The notes beneath the pieces are model-generated. The model searched no databases. It had not been told where the DNA came from and was given only the letters and a program-made list of their open reading frames with translations. DNA of 64,000 nucleotides from Gammaproteobacteria bacterium. Its GTDB lineage: Bacteria; Pseudomonadota; Gammaproteobacteria; Pseudomonadales; Azotimanducaceae. The translations under genes were made by a program, and so were the position numbers. This document shows, one piece after another, positions 8,302-17,548 of the stretch (within the stretch, counting starts at the first letter, position 1; the number at the start of each line of letters is the position of its first letter). The DNA lies in the NCBI GenBank assembly GCA_021773565.1, contig JAJFJZ010000020.1:1-64000 (forward strand), read 5' to 3'.

Positions 8302-9555
8302 ATGGTGGGTGTGGTGAAATTCCGCAAATTCAGGGTGCAGCTTTTGCTGATGTTTGTTCTGGCTGCTGTGACGGCATTGCAGTGCGCAATAAGCTTGGCC
8401 GATACCAGAGACCAGGCTAAACGTATTCATGACAGAATAACCGGTGTTCCGCCTGACCCTGTTACTTTAAACGAAATGCAGTTTGAGCTTGACCGCGCCG
8501 TGCCGGATGCGGTCGCAGCAGCGTACATTGCTATGGACAAGAACACCCCACACAACGGATTCTATAACGTAACCCTGAAAAACTTTGCAGCACCCTGGAC
8601 CAATCGCGACCAATCGATTTTCGTTGCACTTAATGACTATATCGCAACCTTTATCGGGATGGTTCGCGACAATAAGGATATTCGCGGGATATTGTCTGCA
8701 GACATATTATATACCGCGGATGCTTCTGCCGGTGTTTCCGCATATTCCAACAGCAATAATACGCATTACCAACAGCTGGAAGATCGCTCCATTGATCTCA
8801 AACTGACCTTAACGGAACGCGCTCAAAGTGCGATCACAGGTCTTCCCGCATCAGCTACCGCAGGGTTGACCACTACCAGGGCAGCCGCTAAAGCATTTTT
8901 TATAGATGGTACAAACCGTGCCATGTTCCGCTTTACACTGTTAAACCAGTTATGCCGAGACATGGAGGCGGTTCAGGACACAACTCGCGCAGCAGATCGT
9001 ATTCGTCAGGATGTATCGCGCAGCCCGGGCGGTGATAGCCGGATATTTCTAAACAATTGCATTGCCTGTCACTCCGGTATGGACCCGCTGGCTCAATCAT
9101 TCGCTTTCTATGATTTTGTACACGACGTTGATGGTGATCCGACTGGAATTCAGGGCACGCTTCAATACAACCTGCCGGGAGATACTGACCCCTTTACCAA
9201 TAGCCGGGTTGTTAAAAAAGTGCGCCACAACGAGAGCAATTTTCCCTTTGGTTTTGTAACACCTGATGACCAGTGGGACAACTACTGGCGACAGGGTAAA
9301 AACGCTTCACTGGGATGGGATACTGCACTGCAGGGTACCGGGAACGGCGCCAAATCAATGGGCCAGGAACTGGCAAATAGCCAGGCCTTTGCACAGTGTC
9401 AAGTGGAAAAGGTTTTTCGTAACGTCTGTTTACGTGATGTGGCAGATAGTGCCGATCGCGCCCGCGTCACCTCAATGGTGAGCTCGTTTCAGTCAAACAA
9501 TTACAATCTTAAGCAGGTTTTCGCTGAGTCCGCCGCTTACTGCATGGGTAACTAG
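8302..9555 (+). CDS. Exported c-haem protein, single CxxCH
   Basis: Secreted protein of about 417 residues. The chosen ATG (8302) follows GGGAG by about 8 bases and gives a signal peptide with the core LLLMFVLAAVTAL ending near LADT; an ATG at 8272 is the alternative. One haem-binding CIACH motif lies near residue 253, in NNCIACHSGMDPLAQSF. That segment resembles the haem-containing C-terminal domains of planctomycete-type DUF1585/DUF1588 cytochromes (CxxCHxxxDPLGFAFE), which is the best family hint. Four other Cys sit near the C-terminus. It is the first gene of a three-gene operon with the LamG lipoprotein and the Tat-exported protein. Confidence 0.65.
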   Translation: MVGVVKFRKFRVQLLLMFVLAAVTALQCAISLADTRDQAKRIHDRITGVPPDPVTLNEMQFELDRAVPDAVAAAYIAMDKNTPHNGFYNVTLKNFAAPWTNRDQSIFVALNDYIATFIGMVRDNKDIRGILSADILYTADASAGVSAYSNSNNTHYQQLEDRSIDLKLTLTERAQSAITGLPASATAGLTTTRAAAKAFFIDGTNRAMFRFTLLNQLCRDMEAVQDTTRAADRIRQDVSRSPGGDSRIFLNNCIACHSGMDPLAQSFAFYDFVHDVDGDPTGIQGTLQYNLPGDTDPFTNSRVVKKVRHNESNFPFGFVTPDDQWDNYWRQGKNASLGWDTALQGTGNGAKSMGQELANSQAFAQCQVEKVFRNVCLRDVADSADRARVTSMVSSFQSNNYNLKQVFAESAAYCMGN

Positions 9556-9569
9556 AGGTGCACGCTCAG

Positions 9570-12044
9570 ATGTATATTCATTGCAAACCAGGCTTTAATC
9601 ACCATTGTATTCGCGCCATTGGAGTACTGCTGGCGGCGACTTTTCTGGTAGCTTGCGGCAGTGGCAGTGGTCCCGCTGTTACAGAGAACCCCGTAACCGG
9701 CACACAGGTCGTGTCGAACTATACCGGTCCAGCGGCGCAGACTGCAGACATACAACAGTTCAAACTTAATATCTGGGACAACCTGCACCCTGCCAATCGC
9801 TGTGGTTCCTGCCATGACCTTGATCAAGCACCCAGGTTTGTACGCTCAGATGATATAAACCTGGCTTACTCTGATTCCGGTAATCTGATTAATTTGAATG
9901 ATCCAGGTAATTCTCAACTCGTGCAAAAAGTGCGTACCGGACACAACTGTTGGCTAAGCGATGCAAACGCCTGTGGCGATATAATACAGGCATACATTTC
10001 TGCCTGGGCAGGAGGCACCGCGGGGGCTGGAAATTTGATACAGCTAACCGCTCCGCCGATTAAGGAGCCTGGAAACAGCAAGAATTTTCCCGGGGATACC
10101 TCACTGTTCGCAAGTACCGTACACCCGGTGCTAAATCTGTATTGCGTTAATTGTCACACCAGTTCAGCAACTATACCGCAATCGCCCTACTTCGCAGCAG
10201 AAGATCTAAACGTGGCTTACGCTGCAGCGCAGGTAAAAATGGATCTGGAAACGCCGCAGAATTCACGTCTGGTAATTCGGCTGCGTAATGAGTTTCACAA
10301 TTGCTGGTCTAACTGTTCAGACAACGCAGATACCATGGAACAGGCTATTAGCCAATTCGCCAATAACATTACGCCAACAGAAGTGGATCCAGCGCTTATA
10401 ACAAGCAAGGCGCTAAATTTAACCGACGGAATCGTTGCAAGCAGTGGCGGCAGACACGAAAGCAATCTGATTGCACTTTATGAATTCAAAACTGGCTCCG
10501 GCAATCAGGCATTCGACACCAGTGGCGTTGAACCTGCGGCCAACATGACAATTAGCGGCGACTACGAATGGGTAGGTGGTTGGGGCGTTCAGCTACGCTC
10601 TGGTAAAGCCCAGGCATCTACCACCACAAGCAAAAAAATCCATAACCTGGTAACCGCTACGGGTGAGTTCACTGTTGAAGCCTGGGTGGTACCGGCAAAC
10701 GTAACACAGGAAGGCCCGGCACGAATCGTTACCTACTCGGGAGGCACGAATACCCGAAATTTCACCATCGGCCAAACTCTCTATAACTACAACTTTTTGA
10801 ACAGGGATGCGAACTCTGATTTGAATGGTGACCCCGCATTATCTACTGCAGACGCGGACGAAGATTTACAGGCCAGCCTGCAGCATGTAGTACTAAGCTA
10901 CGACCCTGCCAAAGGGCGCCGAATGTATGTTAATGGGTTATACACGGATGATCTGGATGGCAATCCCGGAAGTAGCCTCTCTGATTGGGATGATACTTTT
11001 GCACTGGCTATCGGCGGTGAGGTGGACGGTTCAAATGCCTGGGCGGGTACGGTGCGTCTATTAGCTATTCACAATCGCGCCCTCACCCAACAGCAAATAA
11101 CCCAAAACTTTGAGGTGGGCGTTGGCGAGAAATTCTTTTTGCTTTTCAATGTAAGCAGTCACCTGAACATTGATGACGCCTATGTAGTATTTGAAGTAAG
11201 CCAGTTCGACAGCTTTAGTTACCTGTTTAACACACCCTTCTTTACTATTTTAAACAGCGCATCATTGCCAGGCGATATTCCCGTGCAAAACATACGCATC
11301 GGTATAAACGGTCGGGAAGTGTCAGTGGGACAGGCATACAAAAATCTGGACACCACAATTACCGATGCATCCTACAGCATTGAAGGAAAGCAGGAACTAT
11401 CCAGTCTGGGTACCGTGATCGCACTCGAAAAGGGCGCACAAACAGATGAGTTTTTCCTGAGTTTTGAACTGTTGGGTAGCTCGGAAAATGTTGTTAGCGA
11501 ACCCTCAATTCCCGCACCCGCAATACCGCCGGATATGCCCAGGTCTTCAAGCATTGGTCTGCGAACATTTGATGAGATTAATCTGTCCATGTCTGCAATG
11601 ACGGGGGTTACTCGCAACGAAACAAAGGTGTTCGATACCTACACCACCGTGCGGCAACAGCTACCTTCCAAAGTAAGTATTGAAGGTTTTCTATCCTCAC
11701 AACAAATGGGTGTTACCCAACTGGCAATAGAGTATTGCAACAGCCTTGTAGAGGATAATGCGCTGCGAACAGCCTACTTTCCGGCATTTTCGAATTTTGA
11801 TGCACCTGCGTCTTCGGCATTTTCGGCTACGGGCAGAGACAACATCATTGTGCCGATACTGGACAACATGCTGGGTGGCAATATTAGTTCACAGCCCGAC
11901 GCGTTGGCCGTTACATCGGAACTCAACAGCCTGATAGACCGGTTAACGGCATGCGGTAACTCCTGCCCCTCAAACCATACTAAAACTGTTGTAAAGGCCA
12001 GCTGTGCGGCGGTACTGGGAAGTGCTGCCATGCTGGTTCAATGA
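9570..12044 (+). CDS. Lipoprotein with duplicated c-haem module and LamG domain
   Basis: About 824 residues. The lipobox LVAC ends the leader, followed by GSGSG. Two related modules then follow: CGSCH near residue 78 and CVNCH near 191, each about 55-60 residues before an HNCW motif, so the pair arose by internal duplication. Residues about 300-510 form a LamG/concanavalin-like fold (LIALYEFKTGSG, FTVEAWVVPANV, LQHVVLSYDPAKGRRMYVNG), typical of carbohydrate or cell-surface binding. The C-terminal third is unassigned. The ATG at 9570 is preferred over GTG 9558 because AGAGGTG lies upstream of it. It lies between the cytochrome-like gene and the DUF1501-like gene and probably works with both at the outer membrane. 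Confidence 0.7.
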   Translation: MYIHCKPGFNHHCIRAIGVLLAATFLVACGSGSGPAVTENPVTGTQVVSNYTGPAAQTADIQQFKLNIWDNLHPANRCGSCHDLDQAPRFVRSDDINLAYSDSGNLINLNDPGNSQLVQKVRTGHNCWLSDANACGDIIQAYISAWAGGTAGAGNLIQLTAPPIKEPGNSKNFPGDTSLFASTVHPVLNLYCVNCHTSSATIPQSPYFAAEDLNVAYAAAQVKMDLETPQNSRLVIRLRNEFHNCWSNCSDNADTMEQAISQFANNITPTEVDPALITSKALNLTDGIVASSGGRHESNLIALYEFKTGSGNQAFDTSGVEPAANMTISGDYEWVGGWGVQLRSGKAQASTTTSKKIHNLVTATGEFTVEAWVVPANVTQEGPARIVTYSGGTNTRNFTIGQTLYNYNFLNRDANSDLNGDPALSTADADEDLQASLQHVVLSYDPAKGRRMYVNGLYTDDLDGNPGSSLSDWDDTFALAIGGEVDGSNAWAGTVRLLAIHNRALTQQQITQNFEVGVGEKFFLLFNVSSHLNIDDAYVVFEVSQFDSFSYLFNTPFFTILNSASLPGDIPVQNIRIGINGREVSVGQAYKNLDTTITDASYSIEGKQELSSLGTVIALEKGAQTDEFFLSFELLGSSENVVSEPSIPAPAIPPDMPRSSSIGLRTFDEINLSMSAMTGVTRNETKVFDTYTTVRQQLPSKVSIEGFLSSQQMGVTQLAIEYCNSLVEDNALRTAYFPAFSNFDAPASSAFSATGRDNIIVPILDNMLGGNISSQPDALAVTSELNSLIDRLTACGNSCPSNHTKTVVKASCAAVLGSAAMLVQ

Positions 12045-12078
12045 ATATCCATTATCAGTGGCAATGCGAGGATATACG

Positions 12079-13686
12079 ATGCCTGTAAAACATAAAGCGC
12101 TGCACCCGGATGCGCCGCTTAAACACTCTGACCATAGACGACCGGTAACACGTCGCGAATTCATTTCGCAAAGTTTTATGGGTGGTGCCGCAACTGTCAC
12201 GGGTGGTTCGCTTTTAAGTCTGTTTTCCAGCTCGCGGGCTGCCTATGCGCTTTCACCAGACCTGCAAGCGCTAGTGAATTCTTGCGGTATAGCAACTCAG
12301 GGTGCCGGTAAAATTCCCTTCATATGTTTCGACCTCGCAGGTGGTGCAAACATTGCCGGATCTAACGTGTTAGTTGGTGGCCCTGGTGGGCAAATGGATT
12401 TTCTAAGTAGCGCAGGATATAGCAAACTTGGACTACCCGGCGATATGATTCCCCCCATCGTAAATGCAGGAACCCAGACCAACGACTTTATTGATACCAG
12501 TATGGGACTGGCGTTTCATACCGACAGCGCCTTCTTGCGCGGTATGACAGAACGCATGTCACTAACGACGCGCTCCAACACCAATGGTGCAGTAATACCG
12601 GCACGCTCGGAAAATGACTCGGGAAACAATCCCCACAATCCCATGTATGGCATTGCCAGGGCCGGCACTGGTGGCGCAGGCGCAGATGGTTCCCTGCTCG
12701 GGCTTATCGGGTCTCGAAATTCAGACTCCGGTGGTAATTCCATGGCACCAGCAGCGTTGATTGACCAGGCCAACAGACCTACCAAGGTGGATCGCCCATC
12801 TGACGTCACTGGACTGGTAGATGTAGGGGAACTGGTGGGTCTGCTGACGCAGGCAGATGCCGTGGCAGTAATGGAATCGATTCAACGCATTAGCGATATG
12901 AAACTGAATAATCCTGGTGTGCAAACACAGGTAAGCACAGATGCAGTAATCAAGGACCTGGTGCGATGTGGATATGTAAAAAGCGCAGACCTGGCAGAAC
13001 GATTTGGCGATCCAAGTCAGATTGATCCGGCTCAGGACCCATTGATTGTAGGGCCTGGAGGGATATTCAGCACTCAGGAATTTGACAGTGATGGCGAATT
13101 TCGCAAGACAGCCTCGGTTATGAAACTGGTAATAAATGGCTTTGCCGGTGCAGGTACCGTGACTATGGGTGGCTTTGACTATCATACGGGCGACAGGTCT
13201 ACCGGAGAAATCCGGGATCTTCGCGCGGGACGTTGCATGGGCGCATGTATTGAATACGCAGCGCGACTGGGCTTTCCCTTGATGTTGTACGTATTTTCTG
13301 ATGGTTCTGTTGCCAGCAATGGCACCACCGATGATTCTGTAGATGGTCGAGGGAAGGGCGTCTGGACGGGTGACAATCAGTCCACCGCCGCGTCGTTTTT
13401 TATGGTTTACAACCCGGCCGGGCAAGCGGTGTTGGTCGGCGGAACCGCTGAAGATCAGGCGCGACACCAACAAATTGGCTACATGCGTGCCGATGCCTCG
13501 GTAGAAACTTCTTCCTCGCCTGCGGCGAACAACGTTAATTTGCTAGTGGACACGGTCTTGCTCAATTACATGGCCCTGCACGGCGAACAGGGGGCTTTTA
13601 CGACGCAATTTCCAGCCAGTGGAATCAATTCGACAGCGCTGGATACCCTCACTGCGTTTGAACCAATCGTAAATGGAACTATTTAG
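12079..13686 (+). CDS. Tat-exported DUF1501-like protein
   Basis: 535 residues. A twin-arginine motif TRREFISQS is followed by a hydrophobic stretch (MGGAATVTGGSLLSLF), so the protein leaves the cell folded, probably with metal. The body resembles the DUF1501 branch of the alkaline phosphatase/sulfatase fold: CFDLAGGANIAGSN early, GGFDYHTGDRSTGEIRD in the middle, then YVFSDGS and GVWTGDNQS. Some databases label relatives as general secretion protein GspF, which looks wrong. In planctomycetes DUF1501 proteins pair with haem proteins carrying LamG-like domains, the same company as here. The ATG at 12079 has GAGGAT upstream and avoids overlap with the previous gene. The substrate is unknown. Confidence 0.65.
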   Translation: MPVKHKALHPDAPLKHSDHRRPVTRREFISQSFMGGAATVTGGSLLSLFSSSRAAYALSPDLQALVNSCGIATQGAGKIPFICFDLAGGANIAGSNVLVGGPGGQMDFLSSAGYSKLGLPGDMIPPIVNAGTQTNDFIDTSMGLAFHTDSAFLRGMTERMSLTTRSNTNGAVIPARSENDSGNNPHNPMYGIARAGTGGAGADGSLLGLIGSRNSDSGGNSMAPAALIDQANRPTKVDRPSDVTGLVDVGELVGLLTQADAVAVMESIQRISDMKLNNPGVQTQVSTDAVIKDLVRCGYVKSADLAERFGDPSQIDPAQDPLIVGPGGIFSTQEFDSDGEFRKTASVMKLVINGFAGAGTVTMGGFDYHTGDRSTGEIRDLRAGRCMGACIEYAARLGFPLMLYVFSDGSVASNGTTDDSVDGRGKGVWTGDNQSTAASFFMVYNPAGQAVLVGGTAEDQARHQQIGYMRADASVETSSSPAANNVNLLVDTVLLNYMALHGEQGAFTTQFPASGINSTALDTLTAFEPIVNGTI

Positions 13687-13722
13687 GAAGGGGGCCTGAA
13701 TATGCCGCACCTTGAACTGGTA

Positions 13723-14646
13723 TCAGGCGCTTAATGCCCCGGCGAGCGGCCTGACATCCTGGGTCCACAGAGACTCATCACCAGCACCTGTTCCCACATA
13801 ATCCCATGCTTCCTGACGCTTGAGTAGTTCAAGCGCAAGACGGTTGTTCAGACCATGTCCGGATTTGTAGCCCTCGAACTCACCAATTACCGTCGTGCCC
13901 AGCAAATACAAATCACCGATGGCGTCGAGCAACTTGTGCTTGGCGAATTCATCCTCGTAGCGCAAACCTTCTTCATTGAGAATACTAAATTCGTCAATTC
14001 CAACAGCATTGTGCAGGCTGGAACCCAGACACTTGTTAAACGCCTGCGCCGTATCCAGTTCACTGACAAGACCGAAAGATCTGGCCCGACTTACTTCCTC
14101 GACATAACTTCGGTTAGCAAAGTTAATAGACGCACGCTTGGGATACCTGTTGTAAACAGGATGATCCGCTACAAAGTTATAGCTGGCTTTAAAACCATTA
14201 AACGGTTTGAGACGCGCCCAGGCATCACCCTGCCTGACTTCAATGGTTTTGGTAATTCGAATAAATTGTCTGGCCTGGTTTTGTTCTTCTATCCCCGCAG
14301 ATTGAATAAGGTATACGAAGGGTGCCGCACTTCCATCCAGTATGGGAATCTCGGAGCCCTGCAGGTCTACTCGCAGGTTGTCGATACCCAGGCCCCAGAG
14401 GGCAGACATGAGGTGCTCTACGGTTGCTACTTCGTGTTGACCATTTCCAATGGTGGTAGACAGGGTTGTGTCGGTAACACGGTTGGCTCGGGCCATAATT
14501 GGTTCAGCAGCACCCAAATCACTACGATAAAACCGTACCCCGGAATTCACCTCGGCAGGACGTAGTGTAACGCGGACCTTCTCGCCGGAATGCACGCCGA
14601 TACCTATGGCATGCACTGGTCTTCTGATTGTCCTTTGGCGAAGCAT
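13723..14646 (-). CDS. lpxC: UDP-3-O-acyl-N-acetylglucosamine deacetylase
   Basis: Zinc enzyme for the committed step of lipid A synthesis, removing acetate from UDP-3-O-acyl-GlcNAc in the cytoplasm. The 307 residues from ATG 14646 match the usual length; the upstream TTG at 14658 is unlikely. Visible family motifs are the zinc-ligand segment VEHLMSALWGLGIDNL, the late His/Asp ligand segment HKLLDAIGDLYLLG and the catalytic-His region SGHGLNNRLALELL. In most gammaproteobacteria lpxC follows ftsZ, but here it stands alone at the end of the haem-protein locus, an unusual placement. Confidence 0.97.
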   Translation of the reverse strand: MLRQRTIRRPVHAIGIGVHSGEKVRVTLRPAEVNSGVRFYRSDLGAAEPIMARANRVTDTTLSTTIGNGQHEVATVEHLMSALWGLGIDNLRVDLQGSEIPILDGSAAPFVYLIQSAGIEEQNQARQFIRITKTIEVRQGDAWARLKPFNGFKASYNFVADHPVYNRYPKRASINFANRSYVEEVSRARSFGLVSELDTAQAFNKCLGSSLHNAVGIDEFSILNEEGLRYEDEFAKHKLLDAIGDLYLLGTTVIGEFEGYKSGHGLNNRLALELLKRQEAWDYVGTGAGDESLWTQDVRPLAGALSA

Positions 14647-14947
14647 AAACGTGTCCAAGAGTTTCGTGGGATGGTAAGACTATACACCGATTTCTTCAAA
14701 AAATGAAGAAAAAGTGAAGAATTAGTGAATTTAAGTGAAACAGTTCCTTCTGCTAGATTCCCCGCGAAAAAACAGGGTTATTCAGGTGTATCGGCCAATT
14801 TCTATGACTACAGGTACTAATATTAGTTCAAAAGACTGGCTTATGCTTGGATACCCATTCAAAATGTGCAAATAATTCCACTTTTCTACACCTAATTGGA
14901 TTTTCTGAGACGTAAACCCACGAATCAGGGAGTACGGGCAACAGGCT

Positions 14948-15388
14948 ATGCCAACGCAAACACACCCTTCTAAAACCGAATCCTCAACCGGGGGCTTGCC
15001 ACACGAGATGCCCAACTCGACGGGGTTAATCGATCGCACGGCAATCGGCTTCTCCATTTTGTGCCTGGCACACTGTCTTGCCATTCCCCTGCTGGCTACC
15101 ATTGCCCCGCTTGTGCTCCCACATAATCAGAATATTCACTGGATCTTGCTGCTCATAGCCCTGCCGCTTACTACCGTTGGATTATGGAAAGGTGTCACTA
15201 TCCACGGCGATAACAAAATACTGATATTGGGGATTACCGGTCTCCTAACCATGGCCCTTGGCGCTCTGGAGTTACATGGAGAGTTGGTCGCAACTTATAC
15301 AACCGTTGCGGGTGTTTGTATGATATTCAGCGCACATGCCCTGAATATTTGGCGACAACGCCAGTTGCGGCACAATATTTGCGATTAG
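14948..15388 (+). CDS. MerC-domain membrane protein
   Basis: 146-residue integral membrane protein. After a polar 25-residue N-terminus come four hydrophobic helices. The first contains the family motif FSILCLAHCLAIPLL, whose two Cys match the first Cys pair of MerC mercury transporters. Chromosomal MerC-like proteins without a mer operon are common in marine bacteria and may move other metals, so mercury transport is only a family guess. No merR, merA or metal-regulator gene is near. The 301 bp between lpxC and this gene hold only a few GAAGAA-type short repeats and no clear promoter or operator. Confidence 0.75.
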   Translation: MPTQTHPSKTESSTGGLPHEMPNSTGLIDRTAIGFSILCLAHCLAIPLLATIAPLVLPHNQNIHWILLLIALPLTTVGLWKGVTIHGDNKILILGITGLLTMALGALELHGELVATYTTVAGVCMIFSAHALNIWRQRQLRHNICD

Positions 15389-15402
15389 GCCGTACCGCTT
15401 TT

Positions 15403-16395
15403 CTAGGAAAGTTTTACCAGCATTTTACCTACGTTCTCTCCTTTGAAGAGGCCAATGAGAGCCCTGGGTGCATTTTCGATGCCTTGCAGAACAGTTTCCC
15501 GGTATAACATGCTGCCTGCACTGATCCAACCGCGCATATCAGACAAAAATTGCTCACGCATCGGCTCGAATTCATATACGACAAATCCTTTCATCGTAAT
15601 GCGGTTATAAATCATATTCGATAAAGTTGTCACCCCGGTTGAGCGCGCACCGGCAGCGTTGTAGGCGGAAATCATGCCGCACACGGGAATTCGCCCCAGC
15701 GCATTCATTCGCGGTAGCGCTGCGTCCAGGTGTTCACCACCAACATTCTCGAAATAAACATCCAGACCGTTTGGTGCTGCATTTTTTAGTTGATGGCGTA
15801 AGGAACCCTCACGATAATTTATTGCCGCATCCAAACCCAGATCTTCTGTGAGCCAACGACACTTTTCATCCGATCCTGCACTGCCAATGGTATAACACTG
15901 CTTAATTTTCGCAATCTGAGCGGCCACACTACCCACTGCTCCTGCTGCTGCGGAGACGAATACATTTTCTCCCTGCTTGAGTTCACCTGTGATTAACAGT
16001 CCACCCCAGGCGGTGAAGCCGGTAGTACCAAGCACATGCAGGTACAGTGTTTCCGACATTCCCTGTGCATCAATTTTTGTTACGCCTTTTGTATCGGACA
16101 AGGCATACTCCCGCCACCCCAGACGGTGTTGTACCAGATCGCCTTCGGCAAAATCCGGGTGCCTTGAGGCCACCACATTTCCTATAGCGCCCGCCTGCAT
16201 TACCTGGTTAAGTTTTTGCTGCCCGTTGGATAAGGGTGGGCGCATGGCCGGATCAACGGACATATAGCGATTTTTGATTAATATTTCACCCTCACCGGGC
16301 TCAATTATAGCTGTCTCAACAATGCTAAAATTATCCTCGCTCGGCATGCCGTCCGGATGGGCTGACAGGTGCACTTCTCGCTGTACTTGCAACAT
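15403..16395 (-). CDS. NADP-dependent MDR-family oxidoreductase (CurA-like)
   Basis: 330-residue medium-chain dehydrogenase/reductase of the leukotriene B4 12-hydroxydehydrogenase/CurA type. The N-terminal half has the substrate-domain motif NRYMSVDPAMRPPL. The Rossmann half has VFVSAAAGAVGSVAAQIAK followed by GSAGSDEKCRWLTEDLGLD, the usual NADPH site, and GLDVYFENVGGEHLDAAL. No zinc ligands are seen, as expected for this subgroup. It probably reduces the double bond of alpha,beta-unsaturated carbonyls. It converges with the MerC-like gene. Confidence 0.88.
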   Translation of the reverse strand: MLQVQREVHLSAHPDGMPSEDNFSIVETAIIEPGEGEILIKNRYMSVDPAMRPPLSNGQQKLNQVMQAGAIGNVVASRHPDFAEGDLVQHRLGWREYALSDTKGVTKIDAQGMSETLYLHVLGTTGFTAWGGLLITGELKQGENVFVSAAAGAVGSVAAQIAKIKQCYTIGSAGSDEKCRWLTEDLGLDAAINYREGSLRHQLKNAAPNGLDVYFENVGGEHLDAALPRMNALGRIPVCGMISAYNAAGARSTGVTTLSNMIYNRITMKGFVVYEFEPMREQFLSDMRGWISAGSMLYRETVLQGIENAPRALIGLFKGENVGKMLVKLS

Positions 16396-16421
16396 TAAAC
16401 GTTTCTCCCCTACGGACCAGA

Positions 16422-17528
16422 TTGCCGGTCCAGAATGATTTGTGTATCGTTTTACCTCTTAGTGAAAAAACGGAAAACTATACGGTGCTGCTTCTCAAGC
16501 TTTTTATTGTCATATTGGCCTTTCTGGTTTACCTGAGTTGGCGGTATCGTCCCAAAGACCATGGTCAGTACGACCAACCCGTTGCACCATTGATTAAAGC
16601 ACCTTCGCAGGTAAGTCCACAACATGCAGATGTTGTGAGCCGCCTGGCACAATTTCATAGCGAGGCCAGTCTCAATGTTAAAGTGATGCGAAAAAAACTG
16701 GAGGATTTACTCGAGCGGGATATCCACGCAAACATTAGCCCGGTAGAAACAAATGGCGTATCAGCAGAATGGGTAATGGCACCTGGAGCTGATCCACAAA
16801 AACGCCTTCTATATGTACACGGGGGTGCTTTCATTATCGGCAGTGCCAAAAGCCACCGTTACATTACTTCGGAGCTGTCCCGCACCGCCGGTGTGGCTGT
16901 GTTGTCTATTAATTATCGCATGCAACCGGAATTCAAAACTGTTCATTGCCACGAGGACACGCGTCTCGCCTATGAATGGATATTTGAGAATGGTCCGGAT
17001 GGGAGTTCAAAGGCAGACCAGGTATTTGTCGCCGGAGACTCAGCGGGTGGCAACCTGAGTTTATCAGTAGTGGCGTGGGCGAGAGATAATCACCTGCCTA
17101 AGGCTAGTGGCGTTATTTGTCTGGCACCGCTGACCGATGCGACCTTAAGTAGCCCCACCTGGAAATCCAATACAAAAAGTGATCCGGTGTTGGGACCTGC
17201 GCTCGGCAAGATACTAAAAATTCCCCGGGGGATTCTTTCCCTTGCGTCTCGCTATACCACGGGAGCCCCGGTAAATGATGTTTATATATCACCACTGCTA
17301 GGGGATCTGTCCAATCTTCCACCAACCCTGATTCAGGTTAGCTGTGATGAAATGTTATTTGGGGACTCCCAGCGTTATGCCAACAAAGTTGTGGCTAGCG
17401 GTGGTGACGTCACATTGCAGGTATGGCCCACTATGGTGCATGTTTTCCAGATGTTCGGGCCTGAGCTGCCAGAGGCGAGCGAGGCCTTTGACCGGATAGC
17501 TATCTTTATCAAGACCAAAGTTGCATAG
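16422..17528 (+). CDS. Alpha/beta hydrolase, hormone-sensitive-lipase type
   Basis: Esterase/lipase fold with the HSL-family oxyanion motif HGGAFIIG near residues 131-138 and the nucleophile motif GDSAGG near 207-212. The acid/His part is at the C-terminus (VSCDEMLFGDS, MVHVFQMF). An N-terminal hydrophobic helix (LLLKLFIVILAFLVYL) should anchor it in the inner membrane. The annotated start is TTG; a GTG at 16485 just before the helix is a good alternative. The natural ester is unknown. Confidence 0.85.
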   Translation: MPVQNDLCIVLPLSEKTENYTVLLLKLFIVILAFLVYLSWRYRPKDHGQYDQPVAPLIKAPSQVSPQHADVVSRLAQFHSEASLNVKVMRKKLEDLLERDIHANISPVETNGVSAEWVMAPGADPQKRLLYVHGGAFIIGSAKSHRYITSELSRTAGVAVLSINYRMQPEFKTVHCHEDTRLAYEWIFENGPDGSSKADQVFVAGDSAGGNLSLSVVAWARDNHLPKASGVICLAPLTDATLSSPTWKSNTKSDPVLGPALGKILKIPRGILSLASRYTTGAPVNDVYISPLLGDLSNLPPTLIQVSCDEMLFGDSQRYANKVVASGGDVTLQVWPTMVHVFQMFGPELPEASEAFDRIAIFIKTKVA

Positions 17529-17548
17529 TCCACCAAAGAGCGGACCAT

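Noticed and set aside
12721-13473. 250-residue minus-strand frame inside the DUF1501-like gene
   Set aside because: Antisense to a well supported Tat-exported protein, with no domain or start signal.
13855-14565. 236-residue plus-strand frame inside lpxC
   Set aside because: Antisense shadow of a conserved essential gene, with no family resemblance.
14948-15388. A mercury resistance operon
   Set aside because: Only a MerC-like protein is present; merR, merT, merP and merA are absent.
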